This document shows positions 45,505-55,053 of a stretch of 64,000 nt of DNA, one piece after another. The translations under genes were made by a program, and so were the position numbers. This stretch comes from JADCRZ01 sp041751095 (GTDB lineage: Bacteria > Bacteroidota > Bacteroidia > Chitinophagales > Chitinophagaceae): contig JBGSYC010000057.1 in the NCBI GenBank assembly GCA_041751095.1, positions 1-64,000 on the forward strand. The letters are read 5' to 3'. Below the pieces are notes generated by a model. That model saw nothing but the letters and a program-made list of their open reading frames with translations. It ran no database searches and was not told the DNA's origin. How positions within the stretch are numbered: the first letter of the stretch is position 1; every line of letters starts with the position of its first letter.

Positions 45505-47016
45505 ATGATGCGGGGAAAGATTATCCACCATACAATATTACTCCATGCAATTTTCTTTCTTGGCTGCTCATTCCTGGGGACGCTTTTGCTTACAATTAAA
45601 CCTGATGTATTTTTTTCCGGAGATGCAGGTTTGAAGTTTTTGATGATCAAACAGGTGGGTTTTGGAGGCGGGTTCATGAAATTAGATACAAAACAACCTT
45701 TGTGGGTAGAGCAAATATGGGCAGAAGGATTCTTCCCGTTTAAACCCCCTTTTGTCTACACCACTAACCAGGGAAGAATCGTTTCCTTTCCACCGTTGTT
45801 CCAATTGATCAATGCAGTATTCTTTAAGGCGTTTGGTTTTCCCGGGTTGTATGTTATCCCGTGCTTAAGCATTCCTGCATTATGGGCATGGTTTGTTTTC
45901 GCCTTACGAAAATTTGCACTTTCACCAATTGTTATCGCTGCAGCACTGTTCCTGCTGGCGTTCTGTTCTCCCGTTACCCTCTATGGAGCCGTTTACTGGG
46001 AACACAGCCTGGCTATTTTCCTGGTTTTCAGCGGGGCCGCATTTATTGTTGTTCAGCCGGCATCTTTTGTGAATTCGATTATCTCAGGAGTATTAACCGG
46101 CTTATCAATTTGGCTGAGGCCAGAGGCAATGGTGTTCTGCGGATTGCTGATGCTAACGGTAATGTATAACTTCTATCAAGGCAAACGGATGCAGAACCTT
46201 CTATTTGTCTGTGCTGCGAGTGTTTTAATTGCTGTCTTTTTTGTTTTTAACCAGCTTGTATATGGAAATATGTTTGGTGCGCACAGTTACCAGGTATTGA
46301 ATGAAAGCAGCGTAAACGAATTGAAACGCTATTGGAATCTCTTAACGCATATCAACCTCAGACTGATCATATTTTTTCCGGTCGCTGTTATCTTTTATTT
46401 CCTTGCAGCTTACCTGTTGGCACGAAGACCGGCTGTGCCACCACCGGTTATCCAACTGTCGGTTATCGTCATTTGTTTCCTGATCCTTACGCCTCTTATA
46501 TTGCCTAATGCGGGCGGAAAACAATGGGGACCACGCTATTTCCTTCCGATAATACCTGTTATGCTTTTTACCATTTGCGCCTCCTTGCCCCATCTCCCTG
46601 GTATAAGTAGCCGCCAAAAAACAGTGCTGCCGGTGATGATATGTTTCGCTGCTTACAGCTTCTTTCTAAATGTTTATATGGCGGGTAAAACATTAAAAGA
46701 GGATTATGCCTACAGAGTTACACCCGGACTGAACTTCCTGAAGAGCCGCCCGGCCAATGTTATTGTAGTTCAGAACCAATACGTAGCCCAGGAGTTCGCA
46801 GCAATTTTTACAAGCATGGTGGTCTTTCTTGCGGAAAATGAAAATAGCTCGCGGATACTTGGTATAAAACTAAAGTCTGCCGGCATCTCGGATTTTGTGT
46901 ACATCTCCTTTGGGACAACCAGCCTCCTGCCGGTCAATGACTACTATCAGCGCATCTCTGAACCGCAAATAAAAGGCAATTACAGATTTGTTGAATACCG
47001 CCTGGCGACGGAATGA
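45505..47016 (+). CDS. Polytopic membrane protein, GT-C-like
   Basis: 503 residues from the ATG at 45505; a TTG at 45460 would lengthen it. About eleven membrane helices and a large first periplasmic loop with FSGDAGLKFLMIKQVGFGGG. The acidic residue after the first helix and the long loop are as in GT-C glycosyltransferases that use polyprenyl-phosphate sugars. I see no decisive motif, so the role (lipid-linked glycosyl transfer) is only a guess. Confidence 0.65.
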   Translation: MMRGKIIHHTILLHAIFFLGCSFLGTLLLTIKPDVFFSGDAGLKFLMIKQVGFGGGFMKLDTKQPLWVEQIWAEGFFPFKPPFVYTTNQGRIVSFPPLFQLINAVFFKAFGFPGLYVIPCLSIPALWAWFVFALRKFALSPIVIAAALFLLAFCSPVTLYGAVYWEHSLAIFLVFSGAAFIVVQPASFVNSIISGVLTGLSIWLRPEAMVFCGLLMLTVMYNFYQGKRMQNLLFVCAASVLIAVFFVFNQLVYGNMFGAHSYQVLNESSVNELKRYWNLLTHINLRLIIFFPVAVIFYFLAAYLLARRPAVPPPVIQLSVIVICFLILTPLILPNAGGKQWGPRYFLPIIPVMLFTICASLPHLPGISSRQKTVLPVMICFAAYSFFLNVYMAGKTLKEDYAYRVTPGLNFLKSRPANVIVVQNQYVAQEFAAIFTSMVVFLAENENSSRILGIKLKSAGISDFVYISFGTTSLLPVNDYYQRISEPQIKGNYRFVEYRLATE

Positions 47017-47186
47017 AAAATTTTACTCAACCCGGCCTTAACCGATGAACTGATATCCTGTTGAGTGTTTCTAAAGTTTGTTCTAATTATTGAACACAAC
47101 TGTTTCATAAACAGCTACGATGCTTACATCGGGTTAGCGGGTGGAAAGAGGCCTTTAGCTACATCATTCGATCGTGCAAATCCGGC

Positions 47187-49430
47187 CTAAAATGGAATCC
47201 CGATATTCACGTAGCTCCTTATGTTTTTTGACTGATCGGAATACATGGCGCTGAGTTCAAGAGGCCCGAAGGCAAAATTATAAGCAAATGTCAGAGAATA
47301 CCCGGAGAGGAAATCGGGGCTTTTATAAAAAGAGCTTTTACCGATGAGATTATTTACCAGGGCATTTCCCCTCCCGATGAGGTAAGTATTGTTAAACAAC
47401 TGGTATCGTAACCCCATCTGAAACGCCAGTAAACCCGGTGAGTAAAATGTTCCTTCTCTTAAGCCCGCAAAGGTAATCTGGTTGCGGAAGAGACCCGTAA
47501 GACCGCCAATTAAAAATTCGTTCATTATGTTTTTCCTATACCGGAAATTTAAGCCGGCCTGTGTATGAGTGGTAAACACCATCCGTGTGCCAAGCGGGGT
47601 ATAACTTTCGAGGTTTAGCAGTATCCGCCTGTAGCTGTCGAATCCTACTCCGGCAGAATCCATATCTGTCAGGGGCTTACCATCTGATAGAACCGTGAGG
47701 TCGGCATGCTGTTTAAAGATGAGGTCACCTTCAATATCCATTTTAACACCCTTCCTGGGGTAAACGCTCCTGTTTAATGAATTGTGCTTTACAAAAGCAA
47801 ACGCGGAAGAAAAATGATTTTTCCCTTTTAGCTGCAGCCCCAATTCAATTGAAGGATTGTATCTTATCCATTCAAAGCGACTGCCTATTCCTACGGTAAG
47901 GTGACGCTGGGTGGAAAACTGGAACCTGCCTTCTACATTGAAATAGTTCTGAAGATACACACCGTCCTCTTTGAACTTATCGTATGTTGTAAAATTCAAG
48001 CGCTCAACCCTCGTTCCGGCTATGAAGGCAAAGTTTTTCAGCCTTCCAATATATTGTAAGTGTTCAGCCCTTAGCCGCATGTTTTCACCAATATTTACGG
48101 TTACAAGGTTTCTCGAATTAGGGATGAGCAGATTCCGTTGCGTTATGTTTGCTATGATGCTGATACCACCAAATTCATTGTAATGAATTGCTGGTTTTAG
48201 AAAGGTGAGGGCATTTTCAGTAACATCGAAAACAATTTTCTTTGAACCGTCGGGCTGTGGAATGAGTGAATATACAATGCGGTTATAATAGCGAGTACCG
48301 AATGCCTTTCGCACCATTGCAGAAAGATCCTTCGGCTTGTAATAACGATCCGTCAATAAATTCATGGTATTAAAAAAGAACTCAGGCGAAGTATGTTTTA
48401 GCCCTTTTACTTCGTACGAAGATATCCTTGAAGTATAATTCGGTGGAAGCCTGTGTTTAATGATTTTCTGTTTGCCATAAATTGCATCGAGAGAATCAAC
48501 GAGCATTTTAAACCGGGGGTATACCATTCTTCCCTGTTCGAGCCCTGCCTGGATGATCTCTTCAGACTCGTTAAAACTACCCATCGTGTATTTATCAAGA
48601 TCTACAGGTATATAAATATCACACAACGGCACTTCGTTCTTCCTGTCTTCTGCTTCCCTGAAGAAGGCCACCTGGAAGAGGATCTGAAATGCATTCAGGA
48701 TCTTTGAAGACGGGTAAAGGCCCGTGGCAACATTGCTTCCCACGACGAAATCCGCTCCCATTTCTTTTACATCCCGAACGGGAAAATTTCGAACTATCCC
48801 TCCATCCACAAGTTTCCTGTCTTCATAATCGATTGCAGTAAAAAGCGAAGGAATAGCCATGCTTGCACGAATGGCCGTGACGATTTCGCCCTTGTCCATC
48901 ACTACTGCTTCACCGCTGCTTACATTTGTCGCAATGCATTTGAATGGAATTTTGAATTTGGAAAAGTCCTTTACATCGGCTACGGGTGCAAACAGTTCTG
49001 CCAGGCGCAACCATAGTTCCTGACCTCCTAAAACGCCGCTTGGCAGGCTGAACCTGTTATTTTCCCATGGCAGCTCGATGCTGTATTTTCCGTACTCCTC
49101 TTTTTCTTCCATTATCATGCTTGCTAATGAAGACTGGTTGCTTAGAAGAAGATCCCAGTCTACCCTATGAGCCAGCGTTTCAATGGAATCAGCGGAATAA
49201 CCAATAGCGTACAACCCTCCTATAACGCTGCCCATGCTTGTTCCGGTGATATAGTCTATCTTAAGGCCTGCCGAATCGATGGCTTTAAGAATGCCGATAT
49301 GAGCCAGCCCTTTTGCTGCACCGCCACTTAATGTAAGTCCGATCTTGGGCCTCGAAGTACGACTTTGCGCAAACCCGGGATTATAAAAAACCATAGTAGC
49401 CGCAAGCAGAAAAAAGTAACGGATAAACAT
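47187..49430 (-). CDS. Patatin-like phospholipase with outer-membrane barrel
   Basis: 747 residues from the ATG at 49430, whose MFIRYFFLLAATMVFYNPGF start is a signal peptide. The patatin domain has the oxyanion LTLSGGAAKGLAH, nucleophile Ser65 in GTSMGS and the catalytic Asp in LVDGGIVRNFPV. A POTRA-like segment (SYEVKGLKHTSPEFF) and a C-terminal beta barrel of the BamA/Omp85 kind follow, ending in IRSYVNIGIPF. This is the PlpD-like (type Vd secretion) architecture: a lipase attached to an outer-membrane barrel. Confidence 0.93.
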   Translation of the reverse strand: MFIRYFFLLAATMVFYNPGFAQSRTSRPKIGLTLSGGAAKGLAHIGILKAIDSAGLKIDYITGTSMGSVIGGLYAIGYSADSIETLAHRVDWDLLLSNQSSLASMIMEEKEEYGKYSIELPWENNRFSLPSGVLGGQELWLRLAELFAPVADVKDFSKFKIPFKCIATNVSSGEAVVMDKGEIVTAIRASMAIPSLFTAIDYEDRKLVDGGIVRNFPVRDVKEMGADFVVGSNVATGLYPSSKILNAFQILFQVAFFREAEDRKNEVPLCDIYIPVDLDKYTMGSFNESEEIIQAGLEQGRMVYPRFKMLVDSLDAIYGKQKIIKHRLPPNYTSRISSYEVKGLKHTSPEFFFNTMNLLTDRYYKPKDLSAMVRKAFGTRYYNRIVYSLIPQPDGSKKIVFDVTENALTFLKPAIHYNEFGGISIIANITQRNLLIPNSRNLVTVNIGENMRLRAEHLQYIGRLKNFAFIAGTRVERLNFTTYDKFKEDGVYLQNYFNVEGRFQFSTQRHLTVGIGSRFEWIRYNPSIELGLQLKGKNHFSSAFAFVKHNSLNRSVYPRKGVKMDIEGDLIFKQHADLTVLSDGKPLTDMDSAGVGFDSYRRILLNLESYTPLGTRMVFTTHTQAGLNFRYRKNIMNEFLIGGLTGLFRNQITFAGLREGTFYSPGLLAFQMGLRYQLFNNTYLIGRGNALVNNLIGKSSFYKSPDFLSGYSLTFAYNFAFGPLELSAMYSDQSKNIRSYVNIGIPF

Positions 49431-49628
49431 ATTATCAAAGGTCTGGAAAGGTACCACTTAAAAATAAATGCGCGTTCATTATCAATTTTGACCGGTGAGT
49501 CAATAGGGAATTTGCCATTTCGCGATGATGTCCTGGCGCAACATTCTTTGCCATGTTGATCCTGTGGGAACCCGCCGCAGCCGGCCAGCGCCGGCAACAT
49601 CCCTGCCGGTAGCGCACACCATCCTGCA

Positions 49629-51650
49629 TCAGGATGTTAAGCCTGATTCCAGCTTAACAATCTGATCGAATACGGCTTCATATTGTGCATCAGCCTTCGC
49701 TATTTCTTTAGCGGTGTCTTTTAACAAGACCTCCGTTTGCGTGAATTTATTTTTATCTGAATATATAACTGGGGTGCTCAGGGAATCTTCCAGTTCTTTT
49801 TTCCGGCTGTGCAATTTTGCGAGCTGTTCCTCCAATTGCTGAAAAAGCCGCTGCTGCTTCTGCAACTCTTTTTTTACGTCTTTGTTAATGGCCGTTCTGG
49901 CATTGTCTGCGGGCTGGGCGTTTGTAACAGCGGCTTTAGTCGCGGGAAAGGTTTTTTCATTTCCTGAGCCGTTTTGATGTAATCTTTTCTGATCAATTGC
50001 CGGCTGTATGTTTTCTGCTTTTTTACCAGCTGTCAGCGCTTTGGCTTCTGCCGCCCTTCTTTCTTTCCAATCCACCCATTCTGCATAAGTGCCTTTAAAC
50101 TCCCTGATCTTCAGATCATCGATCTCCCATATCTTATTAGCTGTTTTTGAAATAAAATAACGGTCGTGACTCACCAATATCAGGCTTCCCTCATATTTAT
50201 TCAAAGCATCAACGAGCAGTTCACAGGAGTGTATATCAAGGTGGTTGGTAGGCTCATCAAGCATCAGGAAATTGGCTTTGCTTACGATCGTTTTTGCCAG
50301 CGCCACCCTTGCCTTTTCACCTCCGCTAAGTACTTTAATTTTTTTCTCAACATCATCACCGCTGAACAAAAAACATCCAAGTAAAGTGCGCAGTTCCATT
50401 TCTGTTTTCTGGCTGCCGCACAGCTTCATTTCATCGAGCACCGTATTGTTTACATTCAGGGCTTCAAGCTGGTGCTGTGCATAAAAGCTTTCATCTACGT
50501 TATGTCCCCATTTTCGTTCTCCCCCGAATTGCTCTACTCCGGCGATGATCCGGAGCAGAGTGGACTTTCCTTTCCCGTTGGCGCCAATCAGCGCAATTTT
50601 ATCACCCCTGTCAATTTCGGCTGAAGCGTTTTCAACGATTTTAATATCGCCGAAGTGTTTGCTTACATTCTTTAACGTAACCAGTATCCTGCCGGGAGTT
50701 TTGTCTACCTGGAAATTGATCCTGATATTCGGCCTTTCAATTTCCACGTCCTCGATCCTGTCAAGCCGGTCAAGCCTTTTTACAACACTTTGCGCTGCGG
50801 CCGCTTTACTGGCTTTGGCTTTAAAGCGTTCAATGAAACGCTCCTGCTGCCGGATATAATCCTGCTGGTTTTCATATGCGCGTTGCTGTATTTCTACCCG
50901 CTGCACTTTTTCGGTTTCGTAGAAGTCGTAATTACCGATATAGATATGTAGTTCTTTCTGGTACAGCTCGACTATCTTGTTCACCATCCTATTGAGAAAA
51001 AATTTGTCGTGCGAAACGATAACAACCGATCCTTTAAAATGCTGAAGGTATTTTTCCAGCCATTCTATCGAAGGCAGGTCGAGGTGATTGGTAGGCTCAT
51101 CAAGCAGGAGCAGGTCTGGCTGCTGAAGGATCATTTTTGCCAGGAGAACACGCATCCGCCAGCCACCGCTGAATTCCCTGAAAGGGCGTTGAAGATCGGC
51201 ATTCGAAAAACCGAGCCCCTGCAACACCTCTTCTGTTTTATGGTGAATGTTATAGCCACCAAGGGTTTCAAGCTCATGTAATTTATCGCTATATACGTGC
51301 AGCAGTTTCTCATCGGATGTGGCTTCCAGCTGTCTGCCGATCTCTTCAATCTCTTTTTCCAGCAACAACACTTTTTCAAAAGCTCCCATGGCTACTTTCA
51401 ATATGGAATCCCCCGTATCAAAGCTGAGCAGATCCTGGTGAAGATAACCAATCGTGGTCTCGCGGCCTTTTTCAACGGAGCCTTCAGAAGGCTGATATTC
51501 CCCGGCAAACAATTTTAATAACGTTGATTTGCCGGTACCGTTATAACCGATCAATCCTATGCGCTCGTTTGGCTGAATGTGCCACGTGGCATCATTCACA
51601 ATCGTTCTTGCGCCAAACTCAAACGTAACATTTTGTAATCCGACTAACAT
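49629..51650 (-). CDS. ABC-F family ATPase
   Basis: 673 residues with two ABC domains and no membrane segment. Walker A: GYNGTGKSTLLKLF and GANGKGKSTLLRII. Signature: FSGGWRMR and LSGGEKARVALAK. Walker B with the NHLD ending: LLLDEPTNHLD and FLMLDEPTNHLD. The linker between the domains is long and charged, and the C-terminus is a coiled coil (LFQQLEEQLAKLHSRKKELE). ABC-F proteins act on the ribosome in translation or antibiotic protection. Uup/YdiF-like by layout. A consensus promoter lies just upstream. Confidence 0.95.
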   Translation of the reverse strand: MLVGLQNVTFEFGARTIVNDATWHIQPNERIGLIGYNGTGKSTLLKLFAGEYQPSEGSVEKGRETTIGYLHQDLLSFDTGDSILKVAMGAFEKVLLLEKEIEEIGRQLEATSDEKLLHVYSDKLHELETLGGYNIHHKTEEVLQGLGFSNADLQRPFREFSGGWRMRVLLAKMILQQPDLLLLDEPTNHLDLPSIEWLEKYLQHFKGSVVIVSHDKFFLNRMVNKIVELYQKELHIYIGNYDFYETEKVQRVEIQQRAYENQQDYIRQQERFIERFKAKASKAAAAQSVVKRLDRLDRIEDVEIERPNIRINFQVDKTPGRILVTLKNVSKHFGDIKIVENASAEIDRGDKIALIGANGKGKSTLLRIIAGVEQFGGERKWGHNVDESFYAQHQLEALNVNNTVLDEMKLCGSQKTEMELRTLLGCFLFSGDDVEKKIKVLSGGEKARVALAKTIVSKANFLMLDEPTNHLDIHSCELLVDALNKYEGSLILVSHDRYFISKTANKIWEIDDLKIREFKGTYAEWVDWKERRAAEAKALTAGKKAENIQPAIDQKRLHQNGSGNEKTFPATKAAVTNAQPADNARTAINKDVKKELQKQQRLFQQLEEQLAKLHSRKKELEDSLSTPVIYSDKNKFTQTEVLLKDTAKEIAKADAQYEAVFDQIVKLESGLTS

Positions 51651-51676
51651 AATAATAAATACTTTTAAAAAGCAGG

Positions 51677-51706
51677 CAAAAATACCACAAACCAGCCTGA
51701 TTCCAA
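51677..51706 (-). promoter_or_regulatory. Bacteroidota-type promoter of the ABC-F gene
   Basis: On the minus strand TTG (51706-51704), a 19-nt spacer, then TATTTTTG (51684-51677), an exact match to the consensus. The predicted start site gives a leader of about 23 bases before the ATG at 51650. Confidence 0.7.
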
Positions 51707-51734
51707 TTAACCGTTATCTTTGAAAAAAATTGTG

Positions 51735-52361
51735 ATGCAAAGCCCGTTGATCCGGATTAATTACCAGGTGTTTCTTCTTATAGCCGCCTTTGTAATGGCT
51801 TGTGGCGAGAATGAGATCAAGAGCGATAAAATGGCTGAGATACAAGCCCCTGTGCATTTACCTGCAAGCAAACATTCCGACGCTTTTAATCAGTCTTTCG
51901 AAAAATTTCTCAACGCCTACTTTTCTGTTAAAACTGCGTTGGTTGAGTATGACACCTCTGGTGCGAATGCAGCCTCAAAACAACTGGCGCTATTATCCGA
52001 CAGCTTGTTGCCTGACGAAGTTACCCGTGACTCTTCCAAAGAAGCCGGAAAATCGGTGCTCAGGTTGGCAGGGATTATCAAAGGTTCTTCCACAACCCTT
52101 GTTAAAGCGCCGGATCTGGAGGAGAAAAAGAAAAGATTCCAAAAAATTTCGGATGCTGTTTATGAGCTCGCCCGTACGGTTAAGTATGACCGGCAGAAAC
52201 TTTATCATCAGCGTTGCCCTATGGCTTTCGATGGCGAAACAGAAGCCTATTGGGTGAGCAACAGCCCGGAGATCGTTAATCCATACCTGGGTAAAAAACA
52301 TCCGAAATACCGGGAAACCATGCTTTCGTGCGGGGAAGTAACTGATTCATTAAACTTTTAA
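51735..52361 (+). CDS. DUF3347 lipoprotein
   Basis: 208 residues from the ATG at 51735; a TTG at 51720 (MKKIVMQSPL) is also plausible. The signal ends in VMACGENE with a lipidated Cys. FNQSFEKFLNAYFSVKTALV is followed by the conserved end, LYHQRCPMAFDGETEAYWVS, then IVNPYLG and MLSCGEV. This is the DUF3347 pattern, a copper-binding-like periplasmic domain often found near copper efflux genes. Cys and Met residues in CPMAF and MLSCGE could bind Cu(I). The neighbour is a TonB-dependent receptor, which may import a metal or its chelate. Confidence 0.87.
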   Translation: MQSPLIRINYQVFLLIAAFVMACGENEIKSDKMAEIQAPVHLPASKHSDAFNQSFEKFLNAYFSVKTALVEYDTSGANAASKQLALLSDSLLPDEVTRDSSKEAGKSVLRLAGIIKGSSTTLVKAPDLEEKKKRFQKISDAVYELARTVKYDRQKLYHQRCPMAFDGETEAYWVSNSPEIVNPYLGKKHPKYRETMLSCGEVTDSLNF

Positions 52362-52428
52362 GAAATGCGTTGATCTGAAAGCCGCCAGCATTCATACAGC
52401 ATTACGAGAACCAGAATCAAAAGAAAAG

Positions 52429-54930
52429 ATGTTTAACAAGCTGCAGACTGATCATCAATCAAAAGTTCCCGGCACGGCCTGCCCGCATTGCACAAGGTTT
52501 GACTGGCAGAGGTACTTTACCGCTATGTCAATCGCTATACCGGTTGGCTGCTGCAAAAAAATTTTCACATTTTCCTGTTTGCGGGTCATTGTATTTTTTA
52601 TTTTTTATTTTTTCGGTACGTATTCTTCAGCTCAGCCCAAATATACTTTAAGCGGCTACGTTAAAGACTCCCTTTCCGGCGAAACACTGATTGGCGCAAC
52701 GCTGACCGTTAACGGAAAAGGAAAAGGCGTAAGCAGCAATCAATATGGATACTATTCGATCACCCTCCAGGAAGGAGAATATACCATTACCTGTTCTTAT
52801 GTTGGTTATAAAACAAAGATGGTTCAATTAATCCTTTCTAAAAGCCAGTCTCTTGTTTTTGATATAGCGCCGCATATTTCCACCAATGAAGAAGTGGTGG
52901 TTTATTCAAAACGCCGCGATGCAAATGTCAGGAACGCACAGATGGGCAGGATCGATCTTGCTATTAACCAGATCAAATCCATACCGGCTTTTCTTGGCGA
53001 AGTGGATATACTTAAAACGCTCCAGCTGTTCCCCGGAGTAAGAAATGCCGGCGAAGGAAATGCGGGGTTTTATGTACGCGGGGGGGGGCCGGACCAGAAT
53101 TTAATTATTTTAGACGATGCGGTAGTTTACAATACCGGTCACCTGTTTGGTTTCTTTTCCATTTTTAATGCAGATGCTATCAAAAATACGTCGCTGATAA
53201 AAGGCGGGATGCCTGCACAGTATGGCGGCAGGCTTTCTTCGGTGCTGGACGTTGCCATGAAAGAAGGTAATTCAAACAGGTTGCAGGTTGACGGAGGCAT
53301 AGGGTTGATCGCATCGCGTTTGTCTGTGCAGGGGCCGCTCAAAAAAGAAAAAGCATCTTTTATCATTTCTGCCCGTAGAACTTATATCGATGCACTTGTA
53401 AAACCGTTCATCAAAAGTACAAGCCAGTTCTATGGATCGGGTTACTACTTTTACGATCTAAACACCAAAGTAAATTATATTTTTTCGGAAAAAGACCGGG
53501 TTTACCTGAGCGGGTATTTTGGTAGAGACGTCTTTGATTTTAAAAACAACCAACGGTCTTTCAACGCTAACATACCTTGGGGAAATTCTACTGCTACGCT
53601 GCGCTGGAACCATGTATTCAACCGGAAGCTTTTTGCCAATACAACCCTGGTTTATAATGATTACAAGTTTGCTTTTAACGCCAGCCAGAACACGCTTGAA
53701 TTTAATCTTGCCTCTGGTATCCGTGATCTTACCGCAAAGGTTGATTTTGACTATTACCCTTCCCCACGTCATAAGCTCAGGTTCGGAGGTTTATATACTC
53801 ATCACAGGTTTACGCCGAATATTGTTTCAGGCCGGCAGGATTCGTTGGAGTTCCGGCCAAATAATGACGGCGTCAAATTTGCCAGGGAGTCAGCTGTTTA
53901 CCTGCAGGATGACTGGGAAGTGAGTGATAAGATTCAGATCAATGCCGGCCTGCGTTACAGCGGTTTTCAGCAGGTTGGGCCTTATACTATATTCGGGCGC
54001 GATGCTAACGGCAATAAAAAAGACAGTTCCGTATTTGGAAGAGGTGCGAATATCAAGACTTATGGAGGGCTGGAACCACGTGCCACCATCCGTTATGCCA
54101 TCAATAACGAGTCTTCGTTGAAAGCGGCGGTGACCCGTAATCTGCAATTCATTCATCTGGTCAGCAATGCTAATTCAACTTTGCCTACAGATCTGTGGGT
54201 GCCCAGCACCTACCGGGTTAAACCACAAAAAAGCTGGCAGTATTCTGCAGGGTATTTCCGGAATTTGAAGGATAATATGTTTGAGACCTCCGTGGAAATA
54301 TATTACAAATCGATGCAGAACCAGATAGAATACCAGGAGGGCTATACGCCATCCTTAAAAGACCCGGAAGAAGAATTTATCTTCGGGAAAGGATGGAGCT
54401 ATGGATCTGAATTCTTTATCAATAAGGTAAAAGGCCGGTTTACGGGCTGGCTGGGCTACACTTTGTCGTGGACGTGGCGGAAGTTCCCGCAATTGAACGC
54501 GGGAGAACGGTATCCGGCCAAATACGACCGCCGTAATGACCTTTCCTTAGTCGGAATGTACGAGCTGAATAAAAAATGGAAAGTTTCAGGGATTTTCGTT
54601 TTTGGTACCGGCAACGCTACTACGCTGCCGCAGCGGTTTTATCTCATCAATGGGATCCTCACCCAGGAGTACAGTAAAATAAACCAGTATCGCCTGCCTG
54701 CTTACCACCGCCTGGATCTGTCTGCCACCTACACACCCGGCGCAAATAAAACAAGACGCCTGAAGAGTAATTGGGTTTTCAGCATCTACAATGTGTATAG
54801 CCGGCTCAATCCGTATTTCATTTACTTCGATCAAACCGGTAGCCCGTACGATAATACTTTAAAGGTAGAAAGCCTACAGGTTTCCCTGTTTCCGATTATT
54901 CCGGCGGTTACCTGGAATTTTAACTTCTGA
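52429..54930 (+). CDS. TonB-dependent receptor with carboxypeptidase-like domain
   Basis: 833 residues. A signal region (VFFIFYFFGTYSSAQ) is followed by the regulatory-like domain (YTLSGYVKDSLSGETLIGAT), a plug domain (about 150-270, with GEGNAGFYVRGGGPDQNL) and a C-terminal barrel that ends LFPIIPAVTWNFNF. The start may be the ATG at 52429 or at 52525; the longer form has an odd Cys-rich N-terminus. Such receptors take up siderophores, cobalamin or glycans across the outer membrane using TonB energy. No SusD is next to it. The DUF3347 gene lies 67 bases upstream on the same strand. Confidence 0.93.
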   Translation: MFNKLQTDHQSKVPGTACPHCTRFDWQRYFTAMSIAIPVGCCKKIFTFSCLRVIVFFIFYFFGTYSSAQPKYTLSGYVKDSLSGETLIGATLTVNGKGKGVSSNQYGYYSITLQEGEYTITCSYVGYKTKMVQLILSKSQSLVFDIAPHISTNEEVVVYSKRRDANVRNAQMGRIDLAINQIKSIPAFLGEVDILKTLQLFPGVRNAGEGNAGFYVRGGGPDQNLIILDDAVVYNTGHLFGFFSIFNADAIKNTSLIKGGMPAQYGGRLSSVLDVAMKEGNSNRLQVDGGIGLIASRLSVQGPLKKEKASFIISARRTYIDALVKPFIKSTSQFYGSGYYFYDLNTKVNYIFSEKDRVYLSGYFGRDVFDFKNNQRSFNANIPWGNSTATLRWNHVFNRKLFANTTLVYNDYKFAFNASQNTLEFNLASGIRDLTAKVDFDYYPSPRHKLRFGGLYTHHRFTPNIVSGRQDSLEFRPNNDGVKFARESAVYLQDDWEVSDKIQINAGLRYSGFQQVGPYTIFGRDANGNKKDSSVFGRGANIKTYGGLEPRATIRYAINNESSLKAAVTRNLQFIHLVSNANSTLPTDLWVPSTYRVKPQKSWQYSAGYFRNLKDNMFETSVEIYYKSMQNQIEYQEGYTPSLKDPEEEFIFGKGWSYGSEFFINKVKGRFTGWLGYTLSWTWRKFPQLNAGERYPAKYDRRNDLSLVGMYELNKKWKVSGIFVFGTGNATTLPQRFYLINGILTQEYSKINQYRLPAYHRLDLSATYTPGANKTRRLKSNWVFSIYNVYSRLNPYFIYFDQTGSPYDNTLKVESLQVSLFPIIPAVTWNFNF

Positions 54931-54935
54931 AGCAA

Positions 54936-55045
54936 TTGTCTGAATCACGGATTAAACGGATTGAAAGATAACACGGATTTTGTAGGAATGGCTGTTTCTA
55001 TAATCTGTGTAATCCGATAATCCATTAAATCCGCGATTCAGACAA
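54936..55045. repeat. Long imperfect inverted repeat between convergent genes
   Basis: Left arm 54936-54979 begins TTGTCTGAATCACGGATT; the reverse complement of the right arm (55002-55045) begins TTGTCTGAATCGCGGATT. About 44 bases on each side with a 22-nt centre. The arms end in a similar CACGGATT / CACAGATT word. It lies between the ends of the receptor and pyrophosphatase genes and may act as a transcription end. The sequence word is common in genomes of this group. Confidence 0.85.
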
Positions 55046-55053
55046 AATAGAAT

